From Rhodocyclales bacterium (GTDB taxonomy: Bacteria > Pseudomonadota > Gammaproteobacteria > Burkholderiales > Rhodocyclaceae), in assembly GCA_003105015.1 (NCBI GenBank), contig PQAF01000014.1, forward strand, positions 1 to 64,000: a stretch of 64,000 nt of DNA. The letters run 5' to 3'. The notes below the pieces were generated by a model. The model saw only the letters and a program-made list of their open reading frames with translations. It made no database searches and had not been told where the DNA came from. Below are positions 44,101-52,534 of the stretch, one piece after another. Each line of letters starts with the position of its first letter. The first letter of the stretch is position 1. The position numbers and the translations under genes are program-made.

Positions 44101-45260
44101 GGCGCGCGCTGCTCCTCTGCCTGCTGGCCGCCGCCGCGCTGCTCGCCGGCGCCTGGGCGACCCTGGCGCCGCCTCCGGCGCATCCGCCGCTCGCCACCCT
44201 GCCGGCCGTGCCGGTGCCGGCCGGCAATCCGATGAGCGAGGAGAAGGTCCGCCTCGGCCGCATGCTGTTCTTCGACCCGCGCCTGTCCGGCGACGGCTCG
44301 ACCTCCTGCGCCTCCTGCCACGTGCCGCAGCTCGGCTGGACGCACAACGACGCGCTGGCGCGCGGCTATCCCGGCCATCGCCTCTGGCGCAACAACCCGA
44401 CGGTGCTCAACGCCGCGCACTACACCCGGCTGATGTGGGACGGCACGCTCGACAGCCTGGAGATCCAGGCGCGCTCGGCGATGCAGGCGCCGGTGGAGGG
44501 CAACGGCAAGGCCTCGATGGTGGAGATGCGGCTGCGCTTCATCCCCGAATACGTCGCGCTGTTCCGCCAGGTCTTCGGCGACGAGTGGCCGCAGCTCGAC
44601 CATGCCTGGCAGGCCATCGCCGCCTTCGAGCGCACGCTGGTGTCCGATCCGCGCCAGGTGCCCTTCGACCGCCATCTCTCGGGCGACACGTCCGCGCTGT
44701 CCGAATCCGCCCGTCGCGGCCTGGCGCTGTTCGAGGGCAAGGCCGGCTGCATCCGGTGCCACCACGGCGCGCTCGCCACCGACGAAGGCTTCCACGCCCT
44801 CGGCGTGCCGCGCCAGCCGCTCTACGATTCCCATCCGCTGGTGCAGATCGCCGTGCGCTGGCAGAACGTCCAGCGCGACGTGCCGCAGGCGGTGTACCGC
44901 GGCCACGAGGAGGACCTCGGCCGCTACTACCGCACGCGCGAGCCGGCCGACATCGGCAAGTTCCGCACGCCGACCCTGCGCGAGCTGAAATACACCGCGC
45001 CCTACATGCACAACGGCGCCTTCGCCACGCTGCGCGAAGTCGTCGACTTCTTCGACGCCGGCGGCGGCAGCGTGCCGAACAAGTCGCCGCTGCTGAAGCC
45101 GCTCGGCCTGAGCGAAGACGAGAAGAACGACCTGGTGGCCTTCCTCGAAGCCCTCAGCATGGAGCGCCCGCTGATCGTCGAGGCGCCGGTGCTGCCGCCG
45201 ACCCTGCCGCTCGACGGCAGCGGCGAGCAGTGCGAGCAACCCGTGCAAGGACGCATATGA
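44097..45260 (+). CDS. Diheme cytochrome c peroxidase/MauG-family protein 2
   Basis: A 387-residue protein with an N-terminal signal/anchor (RRALLLCLLAAAALLAGAWA) and two heme sites, CASCH (71-75) and CIRCH (218-222). Later come KFRTPTLRELKYTAPYMHNG and ATLREVVDFFDAGGG. It is clearly related to the preceding gene but diverged, as if duplicated and specialised. It overlaps the qNOR/Nod-like gene by ATGA. Possible jobs are TTQ maturation, H2O2 removal, or electron exchange with the membrane enzyme. Confidence 0.88.
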   Translation: MRRALLLCLLAAAALLAGAWATLAPPPAHPPLATLPAVPVPAGNPMSEEKVRLGRMLFFDPRLSGDGSTSCASCHVPQLGWTHNDALARGYPGHRLWRNNPTVLNAAHYTRLMWDGTLDSLEIQARSAMQAPVEGNGKASMVEMRLRFIPEYVALFRQVFGDEWPQLDHAWQAIAAFERTLVSDPRQVPFDRHLSGDTSALSESARRGLALFEGKAGCIRCHHGALATDEGFHALGVPRQPLYDSHPLVQIAVRWQNVQRDVPQAVYRGHEEDLGRYYRTREPADIGKFRTPTLRELKYTAPYMHNGAFATLREVVDFFDAGGGSVPNKSPLLKPLGLSEDEKNDLVAFLEALSMERPLIVEAPVLPPTLPLDGSGEQCEQPVQGRI

Positions 45261-47656
45261 TCGAAGGCGCATTCGAGAAGATCGGCGGCATGTGGAGCCG
45301 CCTGGTGATGAACCGGCGAAACTGGTGGCTGCCGCTGGCCTTCGTGATGGCCGTCGGGGTGGGCAGCATGCTCTTCGTCGGCACGCGCACCTACCAGGAC
45401 GCGCCGCCGATCCCGGATTTCGTCGCCGAGTCGGGCGAGACGGTGGTGGCCGCCGCCGCCGTCACGCGCGGCCAGCTGGTGTTCCTCAAATACGGCCTGA
45501 TGAACCACGGCTCGATGTTCGGCGACGGCGCCGGGCGCGGCCCCGACTTCACCGCCGACGCCCTGCACGCCATGGCGCGCGCCATGCGCGACCACCACGC
45601 CTCGCGCGAGGGCATCGAGCCGGCCGCGGCGCTGGCGCTGACGCAGGCCGAGATCCGCCGCAACCGCCACGATCCGGCGAGCAACCGGGTGACGGTCGGC
45701 GAGGCGCAGGCCTACGCCTTCCGCGAACTGGAGCGCCGCTACGCCGCCATGTTCCGCGGCGAGGGCGCCGAGGCCTTCCATCCCGCCGGCTACATCACGG
45801 ATGCCGGCGAGCTGTCCGACCTCGCCGCCTTCTTCTTCTGGGGCGGCTGGGTCTGCGGCGCCCAGCGGCCCGGCGAGGACTACAGCTACACGCACAACTG
45901 GCCCTACGACGAGCTGGCCGGCAACCGGCCGACCGCGCCTGTCATGATGTGGAGCGTGGCGGCGGCGCTCGGCCTGATCGGCGTGCTGGGCGTCGTGCTG
46001 TTCCTCTACGGCCGCTACAGCGGCCTGGCCGGCTGGCGCCAGGGCGGCCAAGCCGACGAGGGGGCGCGCCTGGCCGCCCTGGCGCATGTCGAAGCCTTCG
46101 ACCCGGGCGCGCTGCAGCGCGCCACCTACAAGTTCTTCGCCGCCGCCGCCGCGTTGTTCGTGCTGCAGATCGTCGCCGGCGTGCTGACCATCCACGACTT
46201 CCTGCGCTTCACCCATGTCCTCGGCGTCGACCTGGCCGAGGCGCTGCCGATCACCATCGTGCGCGCCTGGCACCTGCAGCTGGCCCTGATGTGGATCTCC
46301 GCCTGCTGGGTCGGCGCCTCGATCTTCGTGCTGTCCACGGCGCGGCGCGAGGTGCCGGCCGGGCTGCTGCGCGAGGTGAACCTGCTCTTCGGCCTGTTCG
46401 TCGTCTGGGTCGCCGGCAGCCTCGTCGGCATCGCGCTGGGCTCGAAGGGCCTGCTCGGCGAGCACTGGAACCTGCTCGGCAACCAGGGTTGGGAATTCGT
46501 CGAGATGGGCAAGCTGTGGCAGGGCGTGCTGTTCGGCGTCTTCGCCCTGTGGCTGCGCATCGTCTGGCGCCTGGTGCGCGGGGTGTGGCACGAGGGCGAC
46601 GCGTGGACCCTGCCGAAGTGGCTGCTCTACGCCGTCGCCTGCGTGCTGCTGCTGTTCGTCTCCGGCTTCGTCGCGCGGCCGGAGACGAACTTCGTCGTCG
46701 CCGACTTCTGGCGCTGGGCGGTGATCCACATGTGGGTGGAGGCCTTCTTCGAGGTGTTCACCACCGCGCTGCTGGCGTACTTCATGGTGCTGATGGGCTT
46801 CGTCGGCCATGCCGCCGCCTCGCGCATCGTCTATCTCGCCACGCTGCTGTTCCTCGGCTCGGGCCTGCTCGGCATCTCGCACAACTTCTACTGGAACGCC
46901 AAGCCGGTGGCGACGCTCGCCATCGGCAGCATCTTCTCGACGCTGCAGGTGGTGCCGCTGATCCTGCTCACGCTGGAGGCCTGGCAGTTCCGCAACGCGC
47001 CGCAGCGCGCGCTGGCGGCGGGCGCCGGGGCCGGCCGGCCGGCGGCCTTCGGCCAGGCCGAGGCCTTCCTGTTCCTGGTCGGCGTGAACTTCTGGAACTT
47101 CCTCGGCGCCGGCGTCTTCGGCTTCATCATCAACCTGCCGATCGTGAACTACTACGAGCACGGCACCTACCTGACGGTGAACCACGGCCACGCCGCCCTG
47201 ATGGGGGTCTACGGCAACCTCGCCATCGCCGCCATCCTGTTCTGCAGCCGCTACCTGGTCGCGGCCGAGGCCTGGGACGCGCGCCTGCTGCGCCGCGCCT
47301 TCTGGTCGCTTAACCTCGGCCTGCTGCTGATGGTGGCGATCGACCTGTTCCCGGTCGGCATCGCGCAGCTGAACGACGTCCTGGCGCACGGCCTCTGGCA
47401 CGCCCGCTCGCAGCAGTTCCTGCAGGGCGGCCTGTTCCAGACGCTGACCTGGGCGCGCATCGTCGGCGGCGCGCTGTTCGTGCTGGGCGGCGTGCTGCCG
47501 CTCGCCTGGTTCATGCTGACCCGGCTGGCGGCGCTCAAACACCCCTCGCCCCGCTTGCGGGGAGAGGGGGCGGGGGAGAGGGGCGAGGCACTGGCCACCC
47601 TCTCCCCCTGCCCCTGTCCCGCCAGCGGGAGAGGGGAGGTTCACGACAGAGCCTGA
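45257..47656 (+). CDS. nod: Putative nitric oxide dismutase (Nod), qNOR-like membrane protein
   Basis: A 799-residue fused NorCB (qNOR-type) heme-copper-superfamily protein with ~14 membrane helices. Heme ligands H339, H643 and H645 are present. FeB ligands H491, E495 and H542 are kept, but the residue after H542 is Asn (N543, in ISHNFYW), where quinol NO reductases have His. Q564 (STLQVVPL) replaces the conserved Glu. The quinol-site pattern HxxxE is H313-D-F-L-R317. A constant offset of 17 aligns H491/E495/H542/N543/Q564 with H508/E512/H559/H560/E581 of Geobacillus qNOR (numbers from memory). The N and Q changes are those described for NO dismutases, which are proposed to turn 2 NO into N2 and O2. 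YTHNWP (211-216) also differs from the usual YTNNWP. Residues ~761-799 are encoded by repeat DNA. An aberrant NO reductase is the alternative. Confidence 0.72.
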   Translation: MIEGAFEKIGGMWSRLVMNRRNWWLPLAFVMAVGVGSMLFVGTRTYQDAPPIPDFVAESGETVVAAAAVTRGQLVFLKYGLMNHGSMFGDGAGRGPDFTADALHAMARAMRDHHASREGIEPAAALALTQAEIRRNRHDPASNRVTVGEAQAYAFRELERRYAAMFRGEGAEAFHPAGYITDAGELSDLAAFFFWGGWVCGAQRPGEDYSYTHNWPYDELAGNRPTAPVMMWSVAAALGLIGVLGVVLFLYGRYSGLAGWRQGGQADEGARLAALAHVEAFDPGALQRATYKFFAAAAALFVLQIVAGVLTIHDFLRFTHVLGVDLAEALPITIVRAWHLQLALMWISACWVGASIFVLSTARREVPAGLLREVNLLFGLFVVWVAGSLVGIALGSKGLLGEHWNLLGNQGWEFVEMGKLWQGVLFGVFALWLRIVWRLVRGVWHEGDAWTLPKWLLYAVACVLLLFVSGFVARPETNFVVADFWRWAVIHMWVEAFFEVFTTALLAYFMVLMGFVGHAAASRIVYLATLLFLGSGLLGISHNFYWNAKPVATLAIGSIFSTLQVVPLILLTLEAWQFRNAPQRALAAGAGAGRPAAFGQAEAFLFLVGVNFWNFLGAGVFGFIINLPIVNYYEHGTYLTVNHGHAALMGVYGNLAIAAILFCSRYLVAAEAWDARLLRRAFWSLNLGLLLMVAIDLFPVGIAQLNDVLAHGLWHARSQQFLQGGLFQTLTWARIVGGALFVLGGVLPLAWFMLTRLAALKHPSPRLRGEGAGERGEALATLSPCPCPASGRGEVHDRA
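47542..47640. repeat. Double type B REP-like element inside the 3' end of the Nod-like gene
   Basis: Two palindromes in tandem: CCCCTCGCCCCGC/GCGGGGAGAGGGGG and CCTCTCCCCCTGCCCC...CCCGCCAGCGGGAGAGGGGAGG. They lie within the reading frame and encode the low-complexity tail (KHPSPRLRGEGAGERGEALA and onward). The same family is found at 42610 and 53274. Confidence 0.75.
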
Positions 47657-47710
47657 TTTCGCGCTCGAGACCGCTTCGCGATCTGCGCCGTGGATGGGTA
47701 CAATCTCCGC

Positions 47711-48328
47711 ATGAGCGGAAACCTATTCATCGTCGCCGCCCCCTCCGGCGCCGGCAAGACCACGCTGGTGAAGATGCTGCTCGAGCGCGACGGCGGCATC
47801 CGCCTGTCGGTCTCGACCACCACCCGCGCGCCGCGGCCGGGAGAGGTGAACGGCCGCGAGTACCATTTCGTCGACGTGCCGACCTTCCTCGCCATGCGCG
47901 AGCGGGGCGATTTCCTCGAGAGCGCCGAGGTGCACGGCAACTTCTACGGCACCTCGCGCCGCTGGATCGTCGAGCAGATGGAAGCCGGGCAGGACATCCT
48001 GCTGGAGATCGATTGGCAGGGCGCACAGCAGGTGCGCGGCCTGTTCCACGGCTGCATCGGGATTTTCATCCTGCCGCCCTCGGTCGAGGAACTCGAGCGC
48101 CGCCTGCGCGGCCGCGGACAGGACAGCGACGAAATCATCGCCCGCCGCGTGGCGGCTGCCGTGGACGAAATGCGCCATGTAAACGAGTTCGATTATGTTA
48201 TTATTAACAACAAGTTGCCGGAGGCCATCGAAGACCTCCAGACCGTAGTGCGCTCGGTTCGTTTGCGCTACGCCTCGCAGCTGGACCGCCACCGCGCGCT
48301 TTTCGCGTTTCTCGAACAGGACATTTAG
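47711..48328 (+). CDS. gmk: Guanylate kinase
   Basis: Phosphorylates GMP to GDP. The 205-residue protein has the P-loop APSGAGKTT (10-18), the GMP-binding STTTRAPRPGEVNGREYHFV and ILLEIDWQGAQQV. The start at 47711 (MSGNLFIV) is the family N-terminus; the ATG 21 bases upstream is rejected. First gene of gmk-rpoZ-spoT, normally next to yicC, now preceded by the accessory block. TACAAT at 47699-47704 may be a -10 element, which would give a nearly leaderless mRNA. Confidence 0.97.
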   Translation: MSGNLFIVAAPSGAGKTTLVKMLLERDGGIRLSVSTTTRAPRPGEVNGREYHFVDVPTFLAMRERGDFLESAEVHGNFYGTSRRWIVEQMEAGQDILLEIDWQGAQQVRGLFHGCIGIFILPPSVEELERRLRGRGQDSDEIIARRVAAAVDEMRHVNEFDYVIINNKLPEAIEDLQTVVRSVRLRYASQLDRHRALFAFLEQDI

Positions 48329-48337
48329 GAAAAAACC

Positions 48338-48544
48338 ATGGCCCGCATCACCGTAGACGACTGCCTCAAAAGAATCCCCAACCGCTTCCAGCTCACCCTG
48401 GCCGCCACCTACCGCGCCCGCCAGCTGACCATCGGCGCCTCGCCCCTGATCGAGGGCGAGAAGGACAAGCCGACCGTCATCGCCCTGCGCGAGATCGCCG
48501 GCGGCCTGGTCGGCCTGGAAGTGCTCAACCGCGGGCAGGCGTAA
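48338..48544 (+). CDS. rpoZ: RNA polymerase omega subunit
   Basis: The 68-residue protein starts [19 protein letters not shown], with RARQL and [12 protein letters not shown], all typical of omega, which helps assemble RNA polymerase and binds ppGpp with the beta' subunit. It lies nine bases after gmk and 27 before spoT, the standard order. Confidence 0.98.
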   Translation: MARITVDDCLKRIPNRFQLTLAATYRARQLTIGASPLIEGEKDKPTVIALREIAGGLVGLEVLNRGQA

Positions 48545-48571
48545 GGCCCGCGCGGGAGAGGATGGTGAGCC

Positions 48572-50749
48572 ATGCATGCCGCCGCATCTTCTCCCGGCCA
48601 GCAAACCCCGCAAGCCTACGATACTGAGTTCACCCTTCAGCTGGAGAAGCTGAAGGAGCTGCTCGGCACCTACCTCAAGCCCGAGGACATCGAGCGCGTC
48701 GCCGACGCCTTCCGCTTCTCGGCGGAGGCGCACAAGAACCAGTTCCGCATCAGCGGCGATCCCTACTTTTCGCATCCGCTCGCCGTCGCCGGCATCCTCA
48801 CCGGCTGGCACCTCGACGCGCAGGCGCTGATGGCGGCGCTGCTGCACGACGTCACCGAGGACACCGAGATCGGCAACAAGGAGATCGGCGAGCGCTTCGG
48901 CAAGGTGACGGCCGAGCTGGTCGACGGCGTCTCCAAGCTCGACAAGATCGAGTTCCAGTCGATCGAGGACGCCCAGGCCGAGAACTTCCGCAAGATGCTG
49001 CTGGCGATGGCGCGCGACGTGCGCGTCATCCTCATCAAGCTGGCCGACCGCCTGCACAACATGCGCACGCTCGACACGTTGCGCCCCGACAAGCGCCGCC
49101 GCATCGCCCGCGAGACGCTGGAGATCTACGCCCCGATCGCCAACCGGCTGGGGCTGAACAACCTCTACCGCGAGCTGCAGGAACTGGCCTTCCGCCACGT
49201 CTGGCCGCTGCGCTATCGCGTGCTCTCCAAGGCCATCAAGGCGGCGCGCGGCAACCGGCGCGAGGTGGTCAGCAAGATCCTCGGCGGCATCAAGGCGCGG
49301 CTCGAGGAGGCGCAGATCGAGGCCGAGGTGATGGGCCGCGAGAAGCACCTGTTCGGCATCTACCGCAAGATGCGCGGCAAGTCGCTGTCCTTCTCGCAGG
49401 TGCTCGACATCTACGGCTTCCGCGTCATCGTCAAGGACGTGCCGACCTGCTACCTCGCGCTCGGCGCCCTGCACAGCCTGTACAAGCCGGTGCCGGGCAA
49501 GTTCAAGGACTACATCGCCATCCCCAAGGGCAACGGCTACCAGTCCCTGCACACCACCCTGATCGGCCCCTACGGCACGCCGGTGGAGGTGCAGATCCGC
49601 ACCACCGAGATGCACCACGTCGCCGAGTCGGGCGTCGCCTCGCACTGGCTCTACAAGGACGACAAGAGCCTCTCCGAGCTGCAGCAGCGCACGCACAAGT
49701 GGCTGCAGTCGCTGCTCGAACTGCAGTCGGCCTCCGGCGATTCGGCCGAGTTCCTCGAGCACCTCAAGATCGACCTCTTCCCGGGCGAGGTGTACGTGTT
49801 CACGCCGAAGGGCAAGATCCTGCCGCTGCCGCGCGGCTCGACGCCGGTCGATTTCGCCTACGCCGTGCACACCGACATCGGCAACCGCTGCATCGCCTGC
49901 CGCATCAACCACGAATTGATGCCGCTGCGCACCGAACTGCGCAACGGCGACCAGGTCGAGATCATCACGGCGACGCACGCCAATCCGAACCCGGCCTGGC
50001 TGTCCTACGTCAAGACCGGCAAGGCCCGCTCGCAGATCCGCCACTTCCTCAAGACCATGCAGTTCGAGGAGTCCGCGGCGCTGGGCGAGCGCCTGCTGGC
50101 GCAGGCGCTGCGGCCGCTCGAGCTGTCCGCCGAGCGCATCGGCGATGCCGTCTGGGACAAGTTCGTGCTGGAGTGCGGCGCCAAGTCGAAGATGGAGGTG
50201 CTCACCGACATCGGCCTCGGCAAGCGCCTGCCGGCCATCGTCGCGCGCCGCCTGGCCGAGGGCATCGAGAAGGACGAGCCGGCAGCCGAGCCGAGGCCGC
50301 AGGGGCCGATCCTGATCCGCGGCAGCGAGGGCATGGCGGTGCAGCTGGCGCACTGCTGCCGGCCGATCCCCGGCGATCCCATCGTCGGCGTCATCAAGAA
50401 AGGCCAGGGCCTGGTGGTGCACCTGGCCGACTGTCCGAGCATCTCGGTGCGCGGCCGCGCGGAGCGCGCCAAGTGGGTCGACGTCGAGTGGGAGCGCGAT
50501 ACCGGCAAGCTGTTCGAGGCGGCCATCAAGATCGAGGCGGAGAACCGCCGCGGCGTGCTGGCCAAGGTCGCCGCCGAGATCGCCGAGGCCGGCTCCAACA
50601 TCCAGCACGTCACCATGGACGACGAGCATGGCGTGTACACCTCGCTCTACTTCACCCTGCAGGTCTCCAACCGGGTGCATCTGGCCCGCATCCTGCGCGC
50701 CCTGCGGCACATCCCCGAAGTGGTGCGCATCTCCCGCGTGCGGGAGTAA
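48572..50749 (+). CDS. spoT: Bifunctional (p)ppGpp synthetase/hydrolase SpoT
   Basis: A 725-residue RelA/SpoT protein. The hydrolase HD site is intact (H92-D93 in LLHDVTEDTEI). The synthetase domain (DIYGFRVIVKDVPTCYLALG, then GNGYQSLHTTLIGPYG) follows, then the TGS domain (EVYVFTPKGKILPLPRGSTPVDFAY) and a C-terminal ACT domain. It sets ppGpp levels in response to starvation. A downstream ATG may also serve as start, but 48572 has a GAGAGGATGG ribosome-binding site. Confidence 0.97.
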   Translation: MHAAASSPGQQTPQAYDTEFTLQLEKLKELLGTYLKPEDIERVADAFRFSAEAHKNQFRISGDPYFSHPLAVAGILTGWHLDAQALMAALLHDVTEDTEIGNKEIGERFGKVTAELVDGVSKLDKIEFQSIEDAQAENFRKMLLAMARDVRVILIKLADRLHNMRTLDTLRPDKRRRIARETLEIYAPIANRLGLNNLYRELQELAFRHVWPLRYRVLSKAIKAARGNRREVVSKILGGIKARLEEAQIEAEVMGREKHLFGIYRKMRGKSLSFSQVLDIYGFRVIVKDVPTCYLALGALHSLYKPVPGKFKDYIAIPKGNGYQSLHTTLIGPYGTPVEVQIRTTEMHHVAESGVASHWLYKDDKSLSELQQRTHKWLQSLLELQSASGDSAEFLEHLKIDLFPGEVYVFTPKGKILPLPRGSTPVDFAYAVHTDIGNRCIACRINHELMPLRTELRNGDQVEIITATHANPNPAWLSYVKTGKARSQIRHFLKTMQFEESAALGERLLAQALRPLELSAERIGDAVWDKFVLECGAKSKMEVLTDIGLGKRLPAIVARRLAEGIEKDEPAAEPRPQGPILIRGSEGMAVQLAHCCRPIPGDPIVGVIKKGQGLVVHLADCPSISVRGRAERAKWVDVEWERDTGKLFEAAIKIEAENRRGVLAKVAAEIAEAGSNIQHVTMDDEHGVYTSLYFTLQVSNRVHLARILRALRHIPEVVRISRVRE

Positions 50750-50783
50750 AATTCATCCTTTGCCGAAACCGAAGAGCATCGAC

Positions 50784-50966
50784 ATGGCCCAGTACGAATC
50801 CGAACACACGAAGTTCATGCGCGAATGGCTGGCGCAGCATCCCGAAGAAACCGCCGTGCAGCAGGCCGGCCGCGCCCTCTGGTGGGACAAGGCGCCGCAG
50901 ACGCCCGACGAGCAGCAGCGCCTGAAGGAATCCAGGCTGCCGCAGAAGCCCTACGTCTACCGATGA
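50784..50966 (+). CDS. DUF3460 small conserved protein
   Basis: A 60-residue cytoplasmic protein, MAQYESEHTKFMREWL near the start and RALWWDKAPQTP in the middle, matching DUF3460, a family of unknown function that I know only from Betaproteobacteria. It lies 34 bases after spoT. Confidence 0.9.
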   Translation: MAQYESEHTKFMREWLAQHPEETAVQQAGRALWWDKAPQTPDEQQRLKESRLPQKPYVYR

Positions 50967-50969
50967 AAG

Positions 50970-51037
50970 GTAGGTCGGGCTTCAGCCCGACTACGGCGGC
51001 CGACCACCTCCCCCTGTCGGCCTGAAGGCCGACCTAC
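50970..51037. repeat. BIME-like pair of inverted hairpins
   Basis: GTAGGTCGGGC-TTCA-GCCCGAC (50970-50991) and GTCGGCC-TGAA-GGCCGACCTAC (51016-51037) are two hairpins in opposite orientation, so the whole element is also an inverted repeat. It fills the gap between the DUF3460 gene and the exonuclease gene. This is the classic architecture of paired REP sequences. Confidence 0.85.
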
Positions 51038-51043
51038 GCTGCC

Positions 51044-52447
51044 TTGCTCGACTCCCCCCTCGTTTTCGTCGACCTCGAGACCACCGGCGCCAACCCGGCG
51101 ATCGACCGCATCATCGAGGTCGGCATCGTCAAGGTGAGCGCCGGACAGATCGAGTACGAGTGGTCCACGCTGGTCGACCCGGGCGAACCCATCCCGCCGC
51201 TCATCCAGGGCTTCACCGGCATCACCAACGACATGGTGCGCGCCGCGCCGTCCTTCGCCGACATTGCCGACGAGGTGTTCGCGCGCATCGAGGGCAGCCT
51301 CTTCATCGCCCACAACGCGCGCTTCGACTACGGCTTCCTCAAGAACGAGTTCAAGCGCCTCGAGCGCGCCTTCCAGCCGCGCGTGCTGTGCACCGTCAAG
51401 CTCTCCCGCGCCCTCTACCCCGAGCACCACCGCCACGGCCTCGACGCCCTCATTGCCCGCCACAACCTCGCCTGCGACGCCCGCCACCGCGCGCTCGGCG
51501 ACGCCCGCGTGCTGTGGGATTTCGTGCAGCTGGCGCACGCCGAGAAGCCGCCCGAGGCGATACGCGCGGCGCTGAAAAAGGCCATGAAGTCGCCGAGCCT
51601 GCCCTCGGGCCTGGAGGCGACGGCGGTCGATGCCGTGCCGGAGGCGCCGGGCGTGTACCTCTTCCACGGCGAGAACGCGCTGCCGCTCTACATCGGCAAG
51701 GGCGTCAACATGCGCGCGCGGGTGCAGTCGCACTTCGCCGCCGACCACAGCGCCGGCCGCGCCATGCGCATCGCGCAGGAAACCAAGCGCATCGAATGGA
51801 TCGAGACCGCCGGCGAACTCGGCGCCCTGCTGCTGGAGGCGCGCCTCATCAAGGAACGGTCGCCCATCCACAACCGCCGCCTGCGCAAGAACGACGAGCT
51901 GTGCGCCTTCCGCCTCGTCGAGGGCGGCGACGCGGCGCTGGAGCGCGTGCCGCTCGCCGGCATGCCGCCCGAAGAACTCGGCGCGCTCTACGGCCAGTTC
52001 AAGTCGAAGCGCGAGGCCCACGACACCCTGCGCGAGCTCGCCGCCGAGCACGGCCTGTGCCTGAAGCGCCTCGGCCTCGAGCAGGGCAAGGGCCCCTGCT
52101 TCAACCACCAGATCAAGCGCTGCAAGGGCTTTTGCGTGGGCAAGGAAAACGCCCTGACGCACGACCTGCGCCTGAAGACGGCGCTGGCCGTGCTGAAACT
52201 CCGTGCCTGGCCCTTTCCCGGGCGCATCGCCATCCGCGAGCGCGACGAGGCCGGCGCGCGCTGCGAGTGGCACCTCTTCGAGCACTGGTGCCATCTCGGC
52301 ACGGCGAAGAGCGAAGCCGAATTGCATGAGGCCGCGCAGACGCGCTTCGACGCCGCCTTCGACTTCGACACCTACCGCATCCTGCGCCGCGAGCTGGAGA
52401 AGCGGGCAGGCACTCTCGACATTGTTCGCCTCACTGAAAGGCTTTAA
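51044..52447 (+). CDS. DnaQ-like exonuclease fused to a GIY-YIG (UvrC/Cho-like) nuclease domain
   Basis: A 467-residue two-nuclease protein. The N-terminal DEDDh 3'-5' exonuclease has FVDLETTG, IAHNARFDYGFLKNEF and HRALGDARVLW (to ~165). A GIY-YIG domain follows (PGVYLFHGENALPLYIGKG at ~205-223, then LLLEARLIKERSPIHNRRLR). It ends with a UvrC-like cysteine region (CFNHQIKRCKGFCVG). This resembles E. coli Cho fused to an epsilon-like nuclease and probably processes damaged or branched DNA. The only plausible start is TTG at 51044, six bases after the repeat element; the ribosome-binding site is poor, so the start is uncertain. Confidence 0.85.
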   Translation: MLDSPLVFVDLETTGANPAIDRIIEVGIVKVSAGQIEYEWSTLVDPGEPIPPLIQGFTGITNDMVRAAPSFADIADEVFARIEGSLFIAHNARFDYGFLKNEFKRLERAFQPRVLCTVKLSRALYPEHHRHGLDALIARHNLACDARHRALGDARVLWDFVQLAHAEKPPEAIRAALKKAMKSPSLPSGLEATAVDAVPEAPGVYLFHGENALPLYIGKGVNMRARVQSHFAADHSAGRAMRIAQETKRIEWIETAGELGALLLEARLIKERSPIHNRRLRKNDELCAFRLVEGGDAALERVPLAGMPPEELGALYGQFKSKREAHDTLRELAAEHGLCLKRLGLEQGKGPCFNHQIKRCKGFCVGKENALTHDLRLKTALAVLKLRAWPFPGRIAIRERDEAGARCEWHLFEHWCHLGTAKSEAELHEAAQTRFDAAFDFDTYRILRRELEKRAGTLDIVRLTERL

Positions 52448-52519
52448 CCACGGCGAACACGGCGGCACGGCGATAATATATTCGGGCTTTTGCCGTGTCG
52501 CCGTGCCCGCCGTGGTGAA
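52446..52519. repeat. Inverted repeat element (ACCACGGCG type)
   Basis: ACCACGGCGaacACGGCGgCACGGCGA on the left is nearly the complement of TCGCCGTGcCCGCCGTGGT on the right, with an AT-rich centre (TAATATATTCGGGCTTTT). It begins at the stop of the exonuclease gene and ends 15 bases before the pseudouridine synthase. Confidence 0.75.
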
Positions 52520-52534
52520 AAGTCAAGGCTCATT

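Noticed and set aside
45257..47656. Ordinary quinol-dependent NO reductase (norZ/qNorB)
   Set aside because: Third FeB histidine, the pocket glutamate and the quinol-site glutamate are all replaced; kept only as the alternative explanation.
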